Counted from the stretch's first letter, positions 46,123-58,808 are shown. The stretch is 64,000 nt of DNA from Chloranthus sessilifolius (GCA_021018995.1 CM037588.1:84293765-84357764), one strand, 5' to 3'. A program made the numbers and translations. The notes: generated by a model not told the origin, from the letters alone.

Positions 46123-49100
46123 GTACCCACTATTCCCTGCGTAATTGGAGACCATACAATTGGAAAAGCCCTTTTAGACCTTGGTGCCAGTGTTAACCTG
46201 TTGCCATATAGTGTATATCTGCAACTAGATTTGGGGGAGCTGAAAGCTACCCCCATTGTGCTGATGATGGCTGATAGATCTGAGAGGAAACCTCTGGGAA
46301 TGGTTAGGGATGTCCTGGTGGGAGTGGATAAGTTTTCTATCCTGCCGACTTCTTAGTTTTGGACATGGGGAGCAGCAATAGCCTAAATCCCATACCTGTT
46401 ATATTGGGCAAGCCTTTCTTGGCCACTGCCAATGCCTGCATCCAATGTAGGTCTAGAGTAATGGAGGTAACTTTTGGACATATGAAAGTTGAGCTGAATG
46501 TGTATAACAGTGCAAAGTACCCTCAGATGGACAATGAGGAGAGCTTTGCAGTGGATGTACTAGAGGATATTGTGGAAGAGGAATTGCCCACTTTGCTGGA
46601 GTGGGGAAACATTGTTAGGAATTTAGTTAAAATTTGGGACATGGTGGAGGAAGAGAGCCCAGATGGGAGATCAAAAGACATGACCATATCGAAGTCTTCT
46701 GTGGGCTCAGTGCAGCATTTCAGTTGGAAACCTACATTGCTACCTCTTCCTCCAACCTCCAATGCACCAATTTTGCCATCCGCCCAATAGGCCCCTGATC
46801 TGGAACTCAAGAAGCTTCCAGAAACATTAAAATATGCCTTCCTTGAGAAAGGTGATAAGCTTCCTATGATTATCTCTTCCTCCCTTACCAATGAGCAGGA
46901 AGAGGAATTACTAATAGTTTTGAGGAAGCACAAGAAAGCAATTGGTTGGACCATTGCCGATCTGGGAGGAATTGATGCATCAATCTGCATGCATAGGATT
47001 CATCTTGAGGAGGGAGCACTACCCTCCAGGGAAATGCAGAGGAAGTTAAATCCTCACATGCAGGAAGTGGTCCTTAAGGAAATCATTAAATTGCTAGATG
47101 CAGGGGTGATTTACCCCATCTCTGATTCTCATTGGGTGGCATCTATCCAGGTGGTGCCCAAGAAATCTGGCATAACAGTGATTAAGACTGAAACAGGAGA
47201 GTTGAGGCCAGCCAGGGCAACCACGGGCTGGAGAGTGTGCATTGATTATAGGAAGATCAACTCTAAAACCAGAAGGGACCATTTCCCTCTCCCCTTCATT
47301 GATCAAATTCTGGACAAATTGGCTGGAAAAGCTTTTTACTATTTTCTTGATGGGTACTCAGGGTACAACCAAATCCCTGGGCATCCTCAAGACTAAGAGA
47401 AAACCACCTTTACCTATCCTTTTGGCACCTTTCCTTACAGAAGGATGCCTTTTGGACTCAGAATGCTGACCACTTTTTGAGTGTATGTATGCCATATTCT
47501 CTGATATGACTGACAAGTTTTTGGAGATTTTTACGGATGACTTTTCTGTCTATAGGGACAGCTTTGGCCAGTGTCTACAACACCTCAGCCTAGTTTTGCA
47601 AAGATGTGAGGAAACCAATTTGGTTTTAAGCTGGGAAAAGAGCCACTTCATGGTAACACAAGGCATTATGTTGGGCCATGTAGTCTCTAAAGAAGGGCTT
47701 GAGGTAGACAAGGCCAAAGTGGACCTCATTGCCAATTTGCCCCCTCTAAAAATAGTCAAGCAAATCAGATCTTTCCTGGGGCATGCAGGATTTTATATGA
47801 GGTTCATTAAGGACTTCAGCAAAATTGCTAAGCCATTGTGCCACCTGCTCTACCAGGATGTGCCCTTTGACTTTTCTGCTGACTGTCTTAAGGCTTTTGA
47901 AACATTGAAAATCTTCCTCACCTGCCTTTACTCCAAACACGGACTATACCCTACCTTTTGAGTGATGTGTGATGCATCGGACTTGGCATTAGGTGTTGTT
48001 TTGGGCCAAAGAAAAGATAAAAGCAGGTCATTGCTTATATCGAAATCACTTATCAAGCTCATTTGAACTATACCACAACCGAGAAAGAGCTTTTAGCGTT
48101 GATTTATCGTTGACAAATTTAGAGCCTACCTACTAGGATCTAAAACTGTGATCTTCACTGACCATTCGGCATTGAAGTACCTACTGTCCAAGAGAGATGC
48201 TAAGCCTAGGCTGATTAGATGGATACTCCTGCTACAGGAGTTTGACATCGAAATCAAGGACAAAAAGGGTGTGGAGAATGTGGTGGCTAACCACTTGTCC
48301 AGAATTATCTTGGAGAAATGCCTGGATGGCCCTACAAATGATGCCTTCCCTGATGAGCAATTATTTGCCATCCAATCCTTAGTCCCTTGGTTTGCACACA
48401 TTGTCAATTATCTAGTTATAGGAAAGATTCCTCCCCACTGGACCAAAATAGATAAAGACCTGTTCTTCTCAAGGGTCAAGTATTTTTTCTGGGAGGAACC
48501 TTGCCTATACAAGTACTGTGCTGACCAGATCATCCGAAGATGTGTTCCTGAAAGTGATATCCCCAGTATTCTAGCCATGTGCCATGAAAATACCTGTGGA
48601 GGCCACTTTAGTGAGAGAAAAATAGCTGACAAGGTCCTGCAGTGTGGTTTTTACTGGCCATCCTCATTCAATGATGCATACACACACTGCAAGGCATGTG
48701 AGAGATGTCAGAAATTAGGAGGGTTGTCCAAAATAAATTCAATGCCTTTACAGCCCACCCTTGTTGTAGAACTGTTTGATGTATGGGGAATTGACTTCAT
48801 GGGTCCCTTTCCTCCCTCTAATGGTTACCACTTCATCTTAGTGGCAGTGGACTATGTTTCCAAATGGGTAGAAGCCATTGCCAGAAGAACCAATGATAAC
48901 TAGGTGGTCCTCAAATTCGTAAAGCACAACATTTTCTCAAGATTTGGAACCCCTAGAGCTATTATCAGTGATGGGGGTAGCCATTTCTGCAACAGGAATT
49001 TCGAGAGCTTGCTCAAAAAATATTCTGTGACCCATAGGATTGCTACTCCCTACCACACACAAACAAGTGGACAAGTTGAAATTTCCAATAGGGAGATCAA

Positions 49101-49680
49101 GCACATCCTTGAGAAAACAGTTAGGACTGACAGGAAAGATTGGGCTGAGAAACAGGATAATGCACTGTGGGCCTATAGGACTGCCTATAAGACTCCCATT
49201 GGAATGTCCCCATTCAGACTGGTCTGTGGTAAGGCCTGCCATCTCCCAGTAGAGTTAGAACACAGGGCCTATTGGGCCATTAAGAATTTGAACATGGACC
49301 TAACTTCTGCTGGTCAACACAGGTCATTACAACAATCGGAATTGGATGAGCTGAGGATGGATGCTTACACCAATGCCAGGATCTACAAGGAATGTGCTAA
49401 AGCTTTATTCGACAAGGGCTTGCTGAGAAAAAGCCTCGAATCGGGTGGTAAGGTTTGGTTATTCAACTCTAAACTAAAATTCTTTCCTGGCAAATTAAAA
49501 TCCAGATGTGATGGTCCCTATGTTTTCTGGAATGTTTCCGCATCTGGTGCTGCGGAAGTCAAGGATCCCAAATCTGGGAGGACCTTCAAAGTGAATGGTC
49601 AGAGGCTTAAGCCTTGCATTGAACAACCTGCTGATCCTATGAGCACTACTCATTTTCATGAGACCCCTACATCTACCTAA
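46123..49680 (+). pseudogene. pol: Pol of element C, broken
   Basis: Protease LLDLGASVNLLPY (about 46160) with a one-base loss near 46338. RT from [11 protein letters not shown] (47151) with [14 protein letters not shown], then TAA at 47394, a damaged stretch to 47485, and FTDD near 47530 where A and B have FMDD, so the RT core motif is altered. RNase H start (CDASDLALG, about 47970) is followed by several shifts, then [13 protein letters not shown] (48150). Integrase with HHCC finger ([11 protein letters not shown] ... CKACERC), IDFMGPF, TAG at 48901, SDGGSHF and VEISNRE, ending at 49680. Confidence 0.92.
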
Positions 49681-50304
49681 CCCGTAGTTGTGTCCATGTT
49701 GTACTATACTATTTTTGTTTCTACCTTAAGTTCTAGAAAATTTTAGGGGATATGTGGAGTTTGATATTGTTGAGCTTGATAGAGTTTATGTGGGATTGGT
49801 ATAATTTATTCTTCTTCTTCTGTGAATTGCTGATTTTCGAATTTGAATGCATATTATGTGAATACTTGTGATGAGTAGGCTGCACTAACTATAGTGCCCT
49901 TGTTTGGCACTAGGCCCTCACGCATTCCAAATTGTGATTTGGGGAGACTCGCACAATTCACATAGACCATTTCTTTCACTATCGCGAGTTTCAATGCTGT
50001 AATAGCGAGTTTCAATGCTGTAGAATCTCTCGCGCACTTCTAGCTCTAACTCCCATAATCGCGCGATTCTGATTTCTCGTGATTCCCTTACCCAGCTGCG
50101 CGAGTCTAATGCATTTGTCATTTCCCACGCTGACTGCTAGAACTTGACGTTTCCCAACTCACTCTCAATTAATTGCGGTGACTTGGATGTTATTCAACCG
50201 TTTCATCTTCCACCATCCTCGCCTTTAAATACACAGGGAGGCCTTGTTCATCTTCATCGCATCCTATCTCCTCTCACCCTAGCGGTCCTTCCCTAATCTT
50301 AATC
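49681..50304 (+). promoter_or_regulatory. Post-pol spacer of C with CGCG motifs and TATA-like box
   Basis: Between 49940 and 50110 lie GACTCGCAC, ATCGCGAG, TCTCGCGCAC, ATCGCGCGAT and CTGCGCGAG, with a 20-odd-base direct repeat (AGCGAGTTTCAATGCTGTA) at 49982-50025. TTTAAATAC follows at 50224-50232, then a C/T-rich leader and the ATG at 50305. The layout mirrors the element's own U3 (41385-42215). Confidence 0.5.
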
Positions 50305-50547
50305 ATGGCAGATGACAAGCGGGATGCACTGCCTAACAAGTTTTACCCGATGTGGTTGGACCCGCCGCCCCCTAAAGAGCCGGATCCCCTCCAACCCCTC
50401 TAGGATGAATACGAGGAGGTTCTGCAAATCCTTGCCAAGGAGGAGGAGGAAAAGCTTCAGCCGCAAAAGAAGAAGCAAAAGACAGAACCATCCCCTGCCC
50501 CCTCCACTCCACCCCCTCCCCCACCTTCTCAACCCCCTCACCCCTGA
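50305..50547 (+). pseudogene. Short charged, proline-rich ORF after pol of C
   Basis: ATG GCA GAT GAC at 50305 opens an 80-codon frame ended by TGA at 50545, with one in-frame TAG at codon 33, probably from CAG. It has an acidic start (MADDKRDALP), an EEEEK helix-like stretch, a basic KKKQK cluster and a proline-rich tail. It occupies the place of the 826-codon ORF in A and shows no clear similarity to it. It could be a remnant of a larger ORF or a reduced accessory protein. Confidence 0.45.
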
Positions 50548-50703
50548 TCTCTCTCTCCTTCCCTCCTCCGTTTTTGTAATTTTCTTTTACTCTTAATGAA
50601 ATTTTCCTTTTCTGATATGTTGTATAGTTTTCTATTCTTGGGTACTTTATTTCTTGTTCTCGTCTTTTATGCTATAATAACTCTGCTGCACAGACACCTT
50701 TGA

Positions 50704-50742
50704 ACCAGTGAGGACACTACTCCTCATAGGATTGGGGGTGTG
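50704..50742 (+). other. Internal polypurine-like tract of element C
   Basis: CCAGTGAGGACACT, then CATAGGATTGGGGGTGTG, about 1.68 kb before the 3' LTR; matches A 15970 and D 22233. Confidence 0.7.
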
Positions 50743-52401
50743 CCAGGCAGACCCTGCCAATGGAATAGCTAACATAAGTGTAGCATACTCATCTGAGCAA
50801 TATGGAAATGGACCTCTGTTCACTTAAGAATCATGAAATTAAGAAGTTTAAAATTTTTGCAAACCTTGGACATTATAAACTTCTAATACTCCACATTTCC
50901 ATGATAATATCACCAAGGCAACTCACTTGTATCAGCACTCAGTGAATCAGTAGAGAGAGAAAAAGGTGAGGACATACTTAAAAGTTTAAAGGAAGACCAT
51001 AACCAGTGAGAATTGGGCCTATAAAAATTTTTCCATCTTTTGAGGAGTAACCAAGGCAATCCCTTCTAGTTCTAAAGACTGATTGAGTCACTGTGCTCAC
51101 TAGAAGTTAGGTAAATCCAAGTTGAAACAACCGACAATAATCATGAGACTGAGGAAAGGATCAAGGCCTTCTCTTGGACAGTTTGAGCCTAATAAGACCA
51201 ACCCTTAAGTAATTGCCCTTGTCCATACCCCCTTTGAGCTTTAAATCCTAAATTTCTTCAAAATACACCTGAGTACTTGAACCTGAACCTATGAACCTAC
51301 TTCAGCCTACCCTCACTCTGAGAATTCAGAAGGTAAAGGAGAAAAAGTTGAAGATGGACTAGCTATGGTCAACAGTAGGTGAATGGAAAAGAAATACCTC
51401 CAATCTAGCAGTATGATAATTGGGAGCATGGTGGCATTTCTGAAAAGTAAAAACAAAAAAATAAAATAAATAAATAAATAAAAATCAAAAAATTCCACAA
51501 GAAGGAAACAAAAATAACAATGAAGAGAAGTAAGGAAGGAATCAAGAGGAACTTTCATTGGAAAATCAAAATCAAGAAGAGAAACTGATCACTTCAAATC
51601 TGAAAATCTCAAAGAAGATGAAAGGAGCTGAATTCAAGAAGGTGAAGTCATGAATCCCCTCTGTCACCTACTGATTTCTCAATTTTGAACCCCTTCTCAA
51701 CCCTCCATTCTTTCAACCCCGCTCCATAAGCCACATTACATCCCAGTTAAAAGCCCTTGTGATCCAAAAGTTGAGTGAGCTGTCATGTGAAGATAAAGAG
51801 TTATCCAATCTATGGTGAGGAACTATCAATGATGTCAGCACTTAAGAACTCTGCCTATGCTCATGCTTACAGACCCATTTGGGGGATGTAACTGCTCTTG
51901 AGCCTGTGAGAGAATGAACCCCTCAACAAAACCCTTATGAGAGTATGCCCTGCAAAGTTTTTAGGTCTGAACTTGAATGCATTATGTATGACCTTAACCT
52001 AATTTTTGACCTAATGATAAGCTCAGTGCTGGCACACACTAGTGCAGTTTTTTGTGATTGTAAACTATTTGGAAATGTTGTGCAATCATGAAGAGTTTAT
52101 GCTGTTTAAGTTACTGTGCAACCAATGAATTAAATTTCTTTTCTGCTTAATGATGCAAGAGTAAACTAAGTCTGCCCCTTGATTGCTCATTGGATGATAT
52201 TGCACTTTTGTTAACTGTTTCATTGAAGAAGTTTGTGGGTGTCTTCACTAAAAACCCTCAGGAGACTTAACTGATCCACTAGGGATCGCCTAGGGGTCTA
52301 AAAGGCTTGGTACATATGCTAAATGTATCCGTGCTCCCTAGAAAAGTGGCATTTAATTTTTATATTAGGTTTAATGTAGCTTTGTTAAGGGACTAGCAAA
52401 G
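50743..52401 (+). other. Conserved non-coding 3' region of element C
   Basis: No ORF. Shares CTCACTCTGAGAATTCAGAA (51311) and CCTATGCTCATGCTTA (about 51850) with A. A short TAAA-rich low-complexity run lies at 51443-51486. Confidence 0.7.
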
Positions 52402-52417
52402 TTTAGGTTTGGGGGTG
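52402..52417 (+). other. Polypurine tract of element C
   Basis: TTTAGGTTTGGGGGTG directly precedes the 3' LTR start. Confidence 0.9.
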
Positions 52418-54946
52418 TGTTAAGACCTGAAAAGTACAACTTTTCACCACTTAACTTGATCTTTGATTAGACCCATAGCCACCTAATAAGTCCTTGTTAA
52501 GTGTTTTATGTAGGTAGTACCCAGCAGTGAAATAAGGCCAGGAATCCTGCTAAAAAACCTATTTTGGCACCAGAAGTCCCTTAGAAGGATGAAGTCTGAA
52601 TCCAGACCTGAAAATGAGCCTCGTGCAGTCCAGCTGAGCTTCCCAAGACTCTACAATAACTTCTCGCGTAGATGATTGACTGAAGAGCCTCAGAAACATA
52701 AACTCGCACAGCTCTCGTGAAGCTCAAGAATAGAACACCTCGCGCAGACTCGCGCAGTTCAAAGCAGACTTCTCTCAACCGCGCACAATTCACTCAAAGC
52801 GGCTGAGAAGAGAGAGCTTCAAAAGACTCCTCGCACAGCTGTCGCGCAGTCGCCACGGGATGCAACTATCAGAAGAGAACTCCTCGTGCAGTTCTTGCAC
52901 CATTCAAGAAGAAAGCGTCCTTACGAAAGCAAAGCCACCCTCGCGAAGATCAGTTAAGATGTGGAACCTCATGCAGTTCAGAACTCATCAAAGCCTTGCG
53001 AGGTAACTCGCGAAGCCCAGTGAAGATAAGTGCTTGCGAAGTTCTCACGCTATTCAAATCTATCCTCGCAAAGATCAGCCTCGCGATTGCTTAAGCTCCA
53101 ACCCCGCAACATCTGAGGCTCTGATGTTCACTCAACCTCACGACTGCCTGAAGAGCAAACCAAGCCAACCTCGCGAAGGCAGAAGCTTCAATTTCAAATC
53201 ATCCTAGCGAAGAATAAAAGCTATCACATGACATGTCTGGGAAACAATGGCTACCTAGCGAAGCTCTGAACCTCAAACTTCCATCTCTTCAGCTAAGGAC
53301 TTTTTGGGAATTTCCAGCGATTAGGGCACGCACTCCCACGCTTAAATCTCAAGGCACGCACCCCAAGGCATCGAAGGATCACTATTCAGCCATGTGGCAT
53401 CATTAAAATTAGGGTTCCTAACCCTAATGTGCCGCCACACCATTGCTATAAATACCCATACTTAGCTTAGGTTTAGGAGCTGAGACTTTCTTTTCTTTCT
53501 ATATCCTGGAATAGCTAGGAACCCATCTCATTTCTGGGAGACCTGATCTGAGATCGTTTAGTTTTTGTTTTTGTAGTTGTAAGTAGTTATCTTTTTCTTT
53601 TTCCTTCTCTCCATAGCCCAGTACTTGTTGGCTATGTCTTTGTATGTATTTTGAACTAGATTAATGGAAGTTCTGTAATAGGATCTGTACTTTGTAGGAT
53701 TTTTGTTTGTGTGTGAGATGGTCTGTGCAAGGTTGCTGCCTTGTGATCCACCATTGCTTTGGCTGTGTTTCAAAGCAATGGAGGACTGATTCTAAGGGTC
53801 ACTCAGATCCAAGTGACCTGTGTGTCTGGGCTATCATGGTCCTATACAGCCTTAGCCCCACCACAGAACCCACTAGATCTAAAATCCCCATGGGAGCTTG
53901 AGTTGGTAGCCTTGTGACCATGGTGGTAGCAGCGATATTCTTGTTTTATCTTGGGCTCCGTGAGGAGGATAACCTCTGGGATAGTCTGTGACCATTTAAG
54001 TGGACAGATTATAGCCTTAGGGTGATTCTAATCCACCGATCCAAGATAGATCCTTCTTCTTACACCTGAGCTTGTAGAAGCCTTGTGAGAGATTGTACAG
54101 AGGCAGACTCCCCTATATTTGTATAGATCCGCCATCAGGTGTTGAATCTGATCTGGTTATAGAGATTGTAGGCTGGTGACTGGACCATTATAGCCTCACT
54201 CAAGCAATGGACAGCTAGATCGAAGGTTGTACTCAATCTCTTACTGGTTCTATGTCTGGGCTATCATGGTCCTATACAGCCTTAGCCCCACATATAGAGC
54301 TTTAGAGGTTGAGGTTCCCTATGGATTCTTGAGCTGATAGCCTGGATGAAATAGTGCCTGCAATGACTTACTGGTTATGTTTTGACCCATCCCTGGATAG
54401 TGGTTCCCCTATGGGATAATCTGTAACTATTTGAGTGGACAGGTTATATCCTTAAGGGTGGAATCATGGCAGAGTGATGGGTTGGATCCTTTCTCCTCAG
54501 TGGTGATAATGTAGCCACTGGACAGGATTTCTATAACATCATATCTAAATCTGAGTTACAAAACTCCTCTGATCTGGGCTCAATAACATACTTCTCAGCC
54601 TTTTATATTTATTTTCCACACTCCATCCATCCTCTCAACCCTTTCTGTAGTTTAGACATTAGAATACTTAGAATAAGTGACCTTAAACTCCCCTCCTTTT
54701 AGGACTGCCAGATCTGTAGTCAGATCTGGAGGGACTACTAGAGATGGCTCCTTTGGAGCTGTAGATCACCTTTCCCTGTGGGACAAACTTTTACTTATCA
54801 AAACTTGCTACAATGGACCCTGTATCTTGCAGGTCTAGGATTTCTTAGTTGTGCTGATTCCATCCCTTGTTTTACTCTTTCTTTGATTTTTAAATGACTT
54901 TCACCACCAACAACTAATGTAAGCACACACTCAGAATCTGCCAACA
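52418..54946 (+). repeat. 3' LTR of element C
   Basis: Pairs with 41178-43711 along its whole length; ends GCCAACA followed by the target duplication GTAAC. Confidence 0.95.
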
Positions 54947-55365
54947 GTAACCTCTCGACAAGTTTAGTCCACTGGTCAACAGGTTCATTTTATAATATAT
55001 GGAACCACTCGATAGGTTCATTGAACTGCTTGAGTTCACTTGTGAGCTTCAGCAACTACTCGAATGCTTCATGGGACTGCTCAACAGCTTCATGCAACCT
55101 TTCGACAGGTTGTTTCGACTACTCAAATGTATCCCTTGTGAGCCTTTGCTGCTGATGACCTCAACTGTCTTGCCTGGGTCTCTTTACCAGTCAGGGGTTG
55201 ACTCTGCTTTATCTCCTTTTTGGCCTTTTATGCATAGTTTTCTGTACTTTATTATACATTATTGCCAACTACAAAACAACACTCAAAATCACCTTATTAA
55301 TTAGCTAATAGGTCCATCAAGGATCAGGTTAGGAGGTAAAAAATGGTATTTTTCACTGATGAACA

Positions 55366-55900
55366 TACTGCTCACATAAGGTTCTGAAGCGCTTGTTCGC
55401 GATGTTGATGTCGTTATCTATGACGATATCTTTGGGCATGCCGAACCGTTAAACAATATTGTGCTTAATTAATTTTTCGACATGACTGGTCATGATGTTC
55501 ATGTAGGATGTTGCCTATACCCACTTGGTGAAGTATTCGATAGCAACAATGATGAACTGATGCCTGTTTGAAGCTTTTGGATTGACTTTTCCGATGACGT
55601 TGAGGCCCCATGTGGAAAATGGCCATGGAGTGGTCATGCTGTGGAGATCTATAGCCATAGCATGTATCAGAGTAGAGTGTTGTTGGTATTTGTCTGAACG
55701 TGCTTGCAACAGTTAGTTTCCATGGTGGTCTAGAAATACCCCTACTGCAGGATCTTTTTAACGAGCATGTGTCCATTAATGTGGGCCCCGCATACCCCCT
55801 CATGGATCTCTTTCATGACGTTGGCTGCCTCACTTTCAATTAATCATCTAAGTAGGATATTGTTATATGATCTCTTATAGAGGCACTCGCCACAAATGAC
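55366..55900 (-). pseudogene. Integrase N-terminal and core part of the right Tat element
   Basis: The minus strand shows a zinc-finger-like GHMLVKKIL segment, then AMAIDLHSMTTPWPFSTWG, GLNVIGKVNPKASN, FIIVAIEYFTKWV, FGMPKDIVIDND and RFRTLCEQY, which stops at the solo LTR. The first catalytic Asp (GMD in relatives) is Asn here (GLN). Frameshifts divide it. The continuation is at 39763-39151. Confidence 0.85.
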
Positions 55901-55989
55901 GTAATTTGAAGGTAGATGTTGGATGGTTCGATTGCTCATCTTAGATGTGCCCTCAGGGAATGATCGTGTTTCGATGAAGTTCTTGATAT

Positions 55990-57082
55990 CTGAGAACCAT
56001 GGAAGCTAATCATCGGGCTTTACAGATCCTTGTATCTGGAGGCAAAAGGCCAACCCATTTCTCTGTCCGATCATGATTGGCTTCATCTTGACGCCATAGG
56101 GAATTTCGACAATTGACGCTAATGTTGTCAGTGCATCAGTAAATTGATTTCTCGCTTGCAAGACATAAGAGAAGGTAACATCGTCGAAGCACGCGATTAG
56201 ATCTTCAAGGTGCTCATGGTATGGGATCAACTTCTCATCCTTTATTTGCCAATATCCATTGGTTTGATATATGATCAGTTGTAAGTCACCAAATACCCTA
56301 AGGTGGATCACATTCAAGTAGAGAGCTCCTTGTAGACCAGCTACGCAGGCCTCATATTCGGCCATGTTGTTGGTGCAGGCAAAATTGAGTTTGATGGATA
56401 TTGGTATTTTCTACAAAATCAAAACAACGTCGACTCCTTGAACTTTAACATTTGATGCCCCATCAAAGTGCTTTACCAAGGACTCCTTCGCTTCTTCTGT
56501 GTCATCCTCCGTCATGAACAAGATGTCTTCATCAAGGAACTCGATTCTCATGGTTCATAATCAGGTAAGGGGTTCTTAGTTAGATGATTAACAAGTGCTT
56601 GCCCCTTCATCAATTTCTAGGTGACATATGTGATGTCAAACTCTGATAAGAGAAGTTGTCAGCGTGTCGTCCTCCCAGTGAGAGTTGACTTTTCAAATAA
56701 GTACTTTAAGGGATCCATTTAAGTTAGAAGGAGAACTGCTTGAGAGGTCAGAAGCCTCTGTGTAGTCCAAATGAGACCCAGACATACTTTCTCTAGATGA
56801 GAATAGCATGTTTCATGATCACTGAACTTCTTGCTTAGGTAGTAAATTGCACTCTTTTCTTTCGGTTTCGTCATGCTGCCCTAGGACACATCCCATTGAA
56901 AGTTTCATTGAAGAAAGGTACATCAACAGTGGTCTCTCAAACAATAGTGGTACCAAGACTGGAGGGTTGGGGAAATAGCTTTTAATCTTGTAAAAGGTGG
57001 CTTGACAATCATCATTCCATTCAATGAGCGAATCCTTCTTTAGTAACTTAAAAATTGGCATGCAGATAGGGGAGCTGTGCAA
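55990..57082 (-). pseudogene. RNase H region of the right Tat element (gypsy-type plus archaeal-type)
   Basis: From 57082: FKLLKKDSLIEWNDDCQATF, a weak RT-side RNase H with MDPLKYLFEKSTLTGR (about 56700). From about 56480: FDGASN, then AEYEACVAGLQGALYL, VFGDLQLIIYQ and DALTTLASI (56365-56006), the archaeal-type RNase H that defines Tat elements. Stops and shifts throughout. Confidence 0.85.
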
Positions 57083-58140
57083 TGAACCGATTGATGTACT
57101 ATATTCTACCCAAGAAGCCTTTGACTTTCCTTTTGATAGATGGTGGAGGAATTTCTATAATTTCTTTTACTTTTATTGTATCAGATCGATCTCAATGCCT
57201 CTTCTGCTGACGATGAAGCCCAGTAACTTTCCTGACATAGCGCCGAATGTGCATTTCTGAGGGTTCAGACACAACCTACTTTTTTACAATCTTTCAAACA
57301 ATTTTAGGAGGTTCACCAGATGATCACCACTCTCTGGTGACTTGGATCTTGTCGTCGACGCACACCTCGATTTCCCTGTGCATCATGTCATCGAATAGTC
57401 TGTCATTCCCTCTGATATGTTGCCCCAACATTCTTTAACCTGAAAGGCATGACCCAGTAATAGAAGGTTCCCAAAGGGGTGATGAAAGTTGCCTTTTCTC
57501 GGTCCTCTTCTGCCATTCTGATCTCATTGTAACCTGAAAATCCATCCATGAATGAAAGCATTCCATGCTTGGCAGTATTATTGACCAATATATCGATGTG
57601 TGGCAAAGGGAAATCATCCTTCAGGCTTGCTTTGTTTAGATTTCAAAAGTCAATGCACATGCGAAACTTTTATCTTTCTTTGGTACTGAAATGATGTTGG
57701 CCATCCACTGTTGATATTTGGAGACCATGAGAAACCCCGCATTGTACTGCTTGATGACTTTGTCTTTTACTTTTAACATCCATTCGGGCTGGAGACGCCT
57801 TAACTTCTGCTTGACAGGCTTAATATCGGGATACAATGGCAACTCATGCTCGACCAAATCGGAGTCTAAACCAGGCATATCCTTGTATAACCATGAGTAG
57901 ACTTCTCGATAAGACCGAAGGAAATCAATCATGCCTTATCTTTCCTCGGGAGATAGCGACGTTCTGATCTTTATGATTTGGGGACCCTCCTATGTTCCCA
58001 GATTGACCTCCACAATCTCTTCAATGATTGGGGTAGGGCCATTTTCAAAATCGGCATATTACTTAAGGAGCTCACTAGGAAGTTCCTCAATTGGGACCTC
58101 CTCATCAAGATTCGTGACTCCTACCTCCCCTTTTATTGTT
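57083..58140 (-). pseudogene. Reverse transcriptase of the right Tat element
   Basis: Minus strand: YREVYSWLYKDMPGLDSD, KPVKQKLRRLQPEW, NIISVPKKD (57932-57636), then FMDGFSGYNEIRMAEEDREK and TPLGTFYYWVMPF (57606-57403), and CVDD near 57350 in place of YVDD or FVDD. Broken into at least three frames. The upstream acidic segment (EEIVEVNLGT, about 58010) is the usual lead-in to the Tat RT. Confidence 0.85.
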
Positions 58141-58436
58141 ATAGGAAAGAGGTTGATTTCACATTGGATCTGTTCCTTATATAAGGCATTGATTTTCTTG
58201 CTTTTTCGAGAATTTTACAATATAATTTTTTTGGATTATTTTGTACTTTTTATATTTTTTATGGTTTTATTTTTTTTCGGAGGTGGGCTCCTGGCAAAGA
58301 GGGTCTCTATACATGCATGGCATCACTTTCGAAGGGCAATCCTCAATTTTTATAGGATGATTTTTTTTTGGGAAGTTGGTGCCGAATTTCAGGCCACCAG
58401 AAGCTTCCAGAGTTATGAGCACTGATGCCTAATTCC
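58141..58436. other. AT-rich stretch between protease-side linker and RT of the right Tat element
   Basis: Long T runs on the plus strand and no conserved coding; may be a small insertion or decayed linker. Nothing else recognised. Confidence 0.4.
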
Positions 58437-58808
58437 TTACTTAGGGTGATATCCCTTACCTTGCTCTACGGAGGAGGGGGACTGAGATGGCTCTTCAGGA
58501 TCAACTTCCATCATGTTTACCATTGGTTCATCTTGAACTTGGTCTTCAATTGTTAACACGAGTCTGGGGCGGTTTAGGATTGGTGCCTGCGCTGGCAGGG
58601 GTACCTCCTCCTCAAAGAGTGATAGGGAAGTCAGGTCTATTTCGATCTCAGGGGGAATGATTTGGGGATTGGTCTCATGGGCAACGACCTTTTTATGCAG
58701 GGTCAACTGAGTAACCCTATTCTGGTCAATTTTTATGACCCATGCACTCACAAATGTGCTCCTGATGTGTGGCCACAGACGGGGTTTATCTTCATCTAGG
58801 CCTATCAC
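58437..58808 (-). pseudogene. Protease-RT linker of the right Tat element
   Basis: An open frame of 123 residues with no catalytic motif (PEIEIDLTSLSLFEEEVPL, acidic tail). Position between protease and RT suggests polyprotein linker. Not recognised as a separate gene. Confidence 0.5.

Larger units (their letters stand above)
41178..54946 (+). mobile_element. Complete Athila-like element C with 5-bp target duplication
   Basis: LTRs 41178-43711 (2534 bp) and 52418-54946 (2529 bp), both TG...CA, flanked by GTAAC at 41173-41177 and 54947-54951. PBS 43718, gag 44076, pol to 49680, post-pol spacer, short ORF 50305-50547, internal polypurine-like tract 50704, polypurine tract 52402, 3' LTR. It is inserted in the solo LTR. 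Its coding region has several frameshifts, more than A. Confidence 0.96.
39764..55365 (-). repeat. Athila-type solo LTR (about 1828 bp) split by element C
   Basis: Two pieces: 39764-41177 and 54952-55365. On the minus strand it begins TGTTCATCAGTGAAAAATACC and ends ACACAACA, flanked by TACTA (39759-39763) and TACTG (55366-55370), a 5-bp duplication with one change. No internal element sequence, so it is a solo LTR from recombination. TATAAATA box on the minus strand at 40768-40775. U3 motifs are CTCGATAGG/CTCGACAGG types. Start and length resemble the A LTR. Confidence 0.88.
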
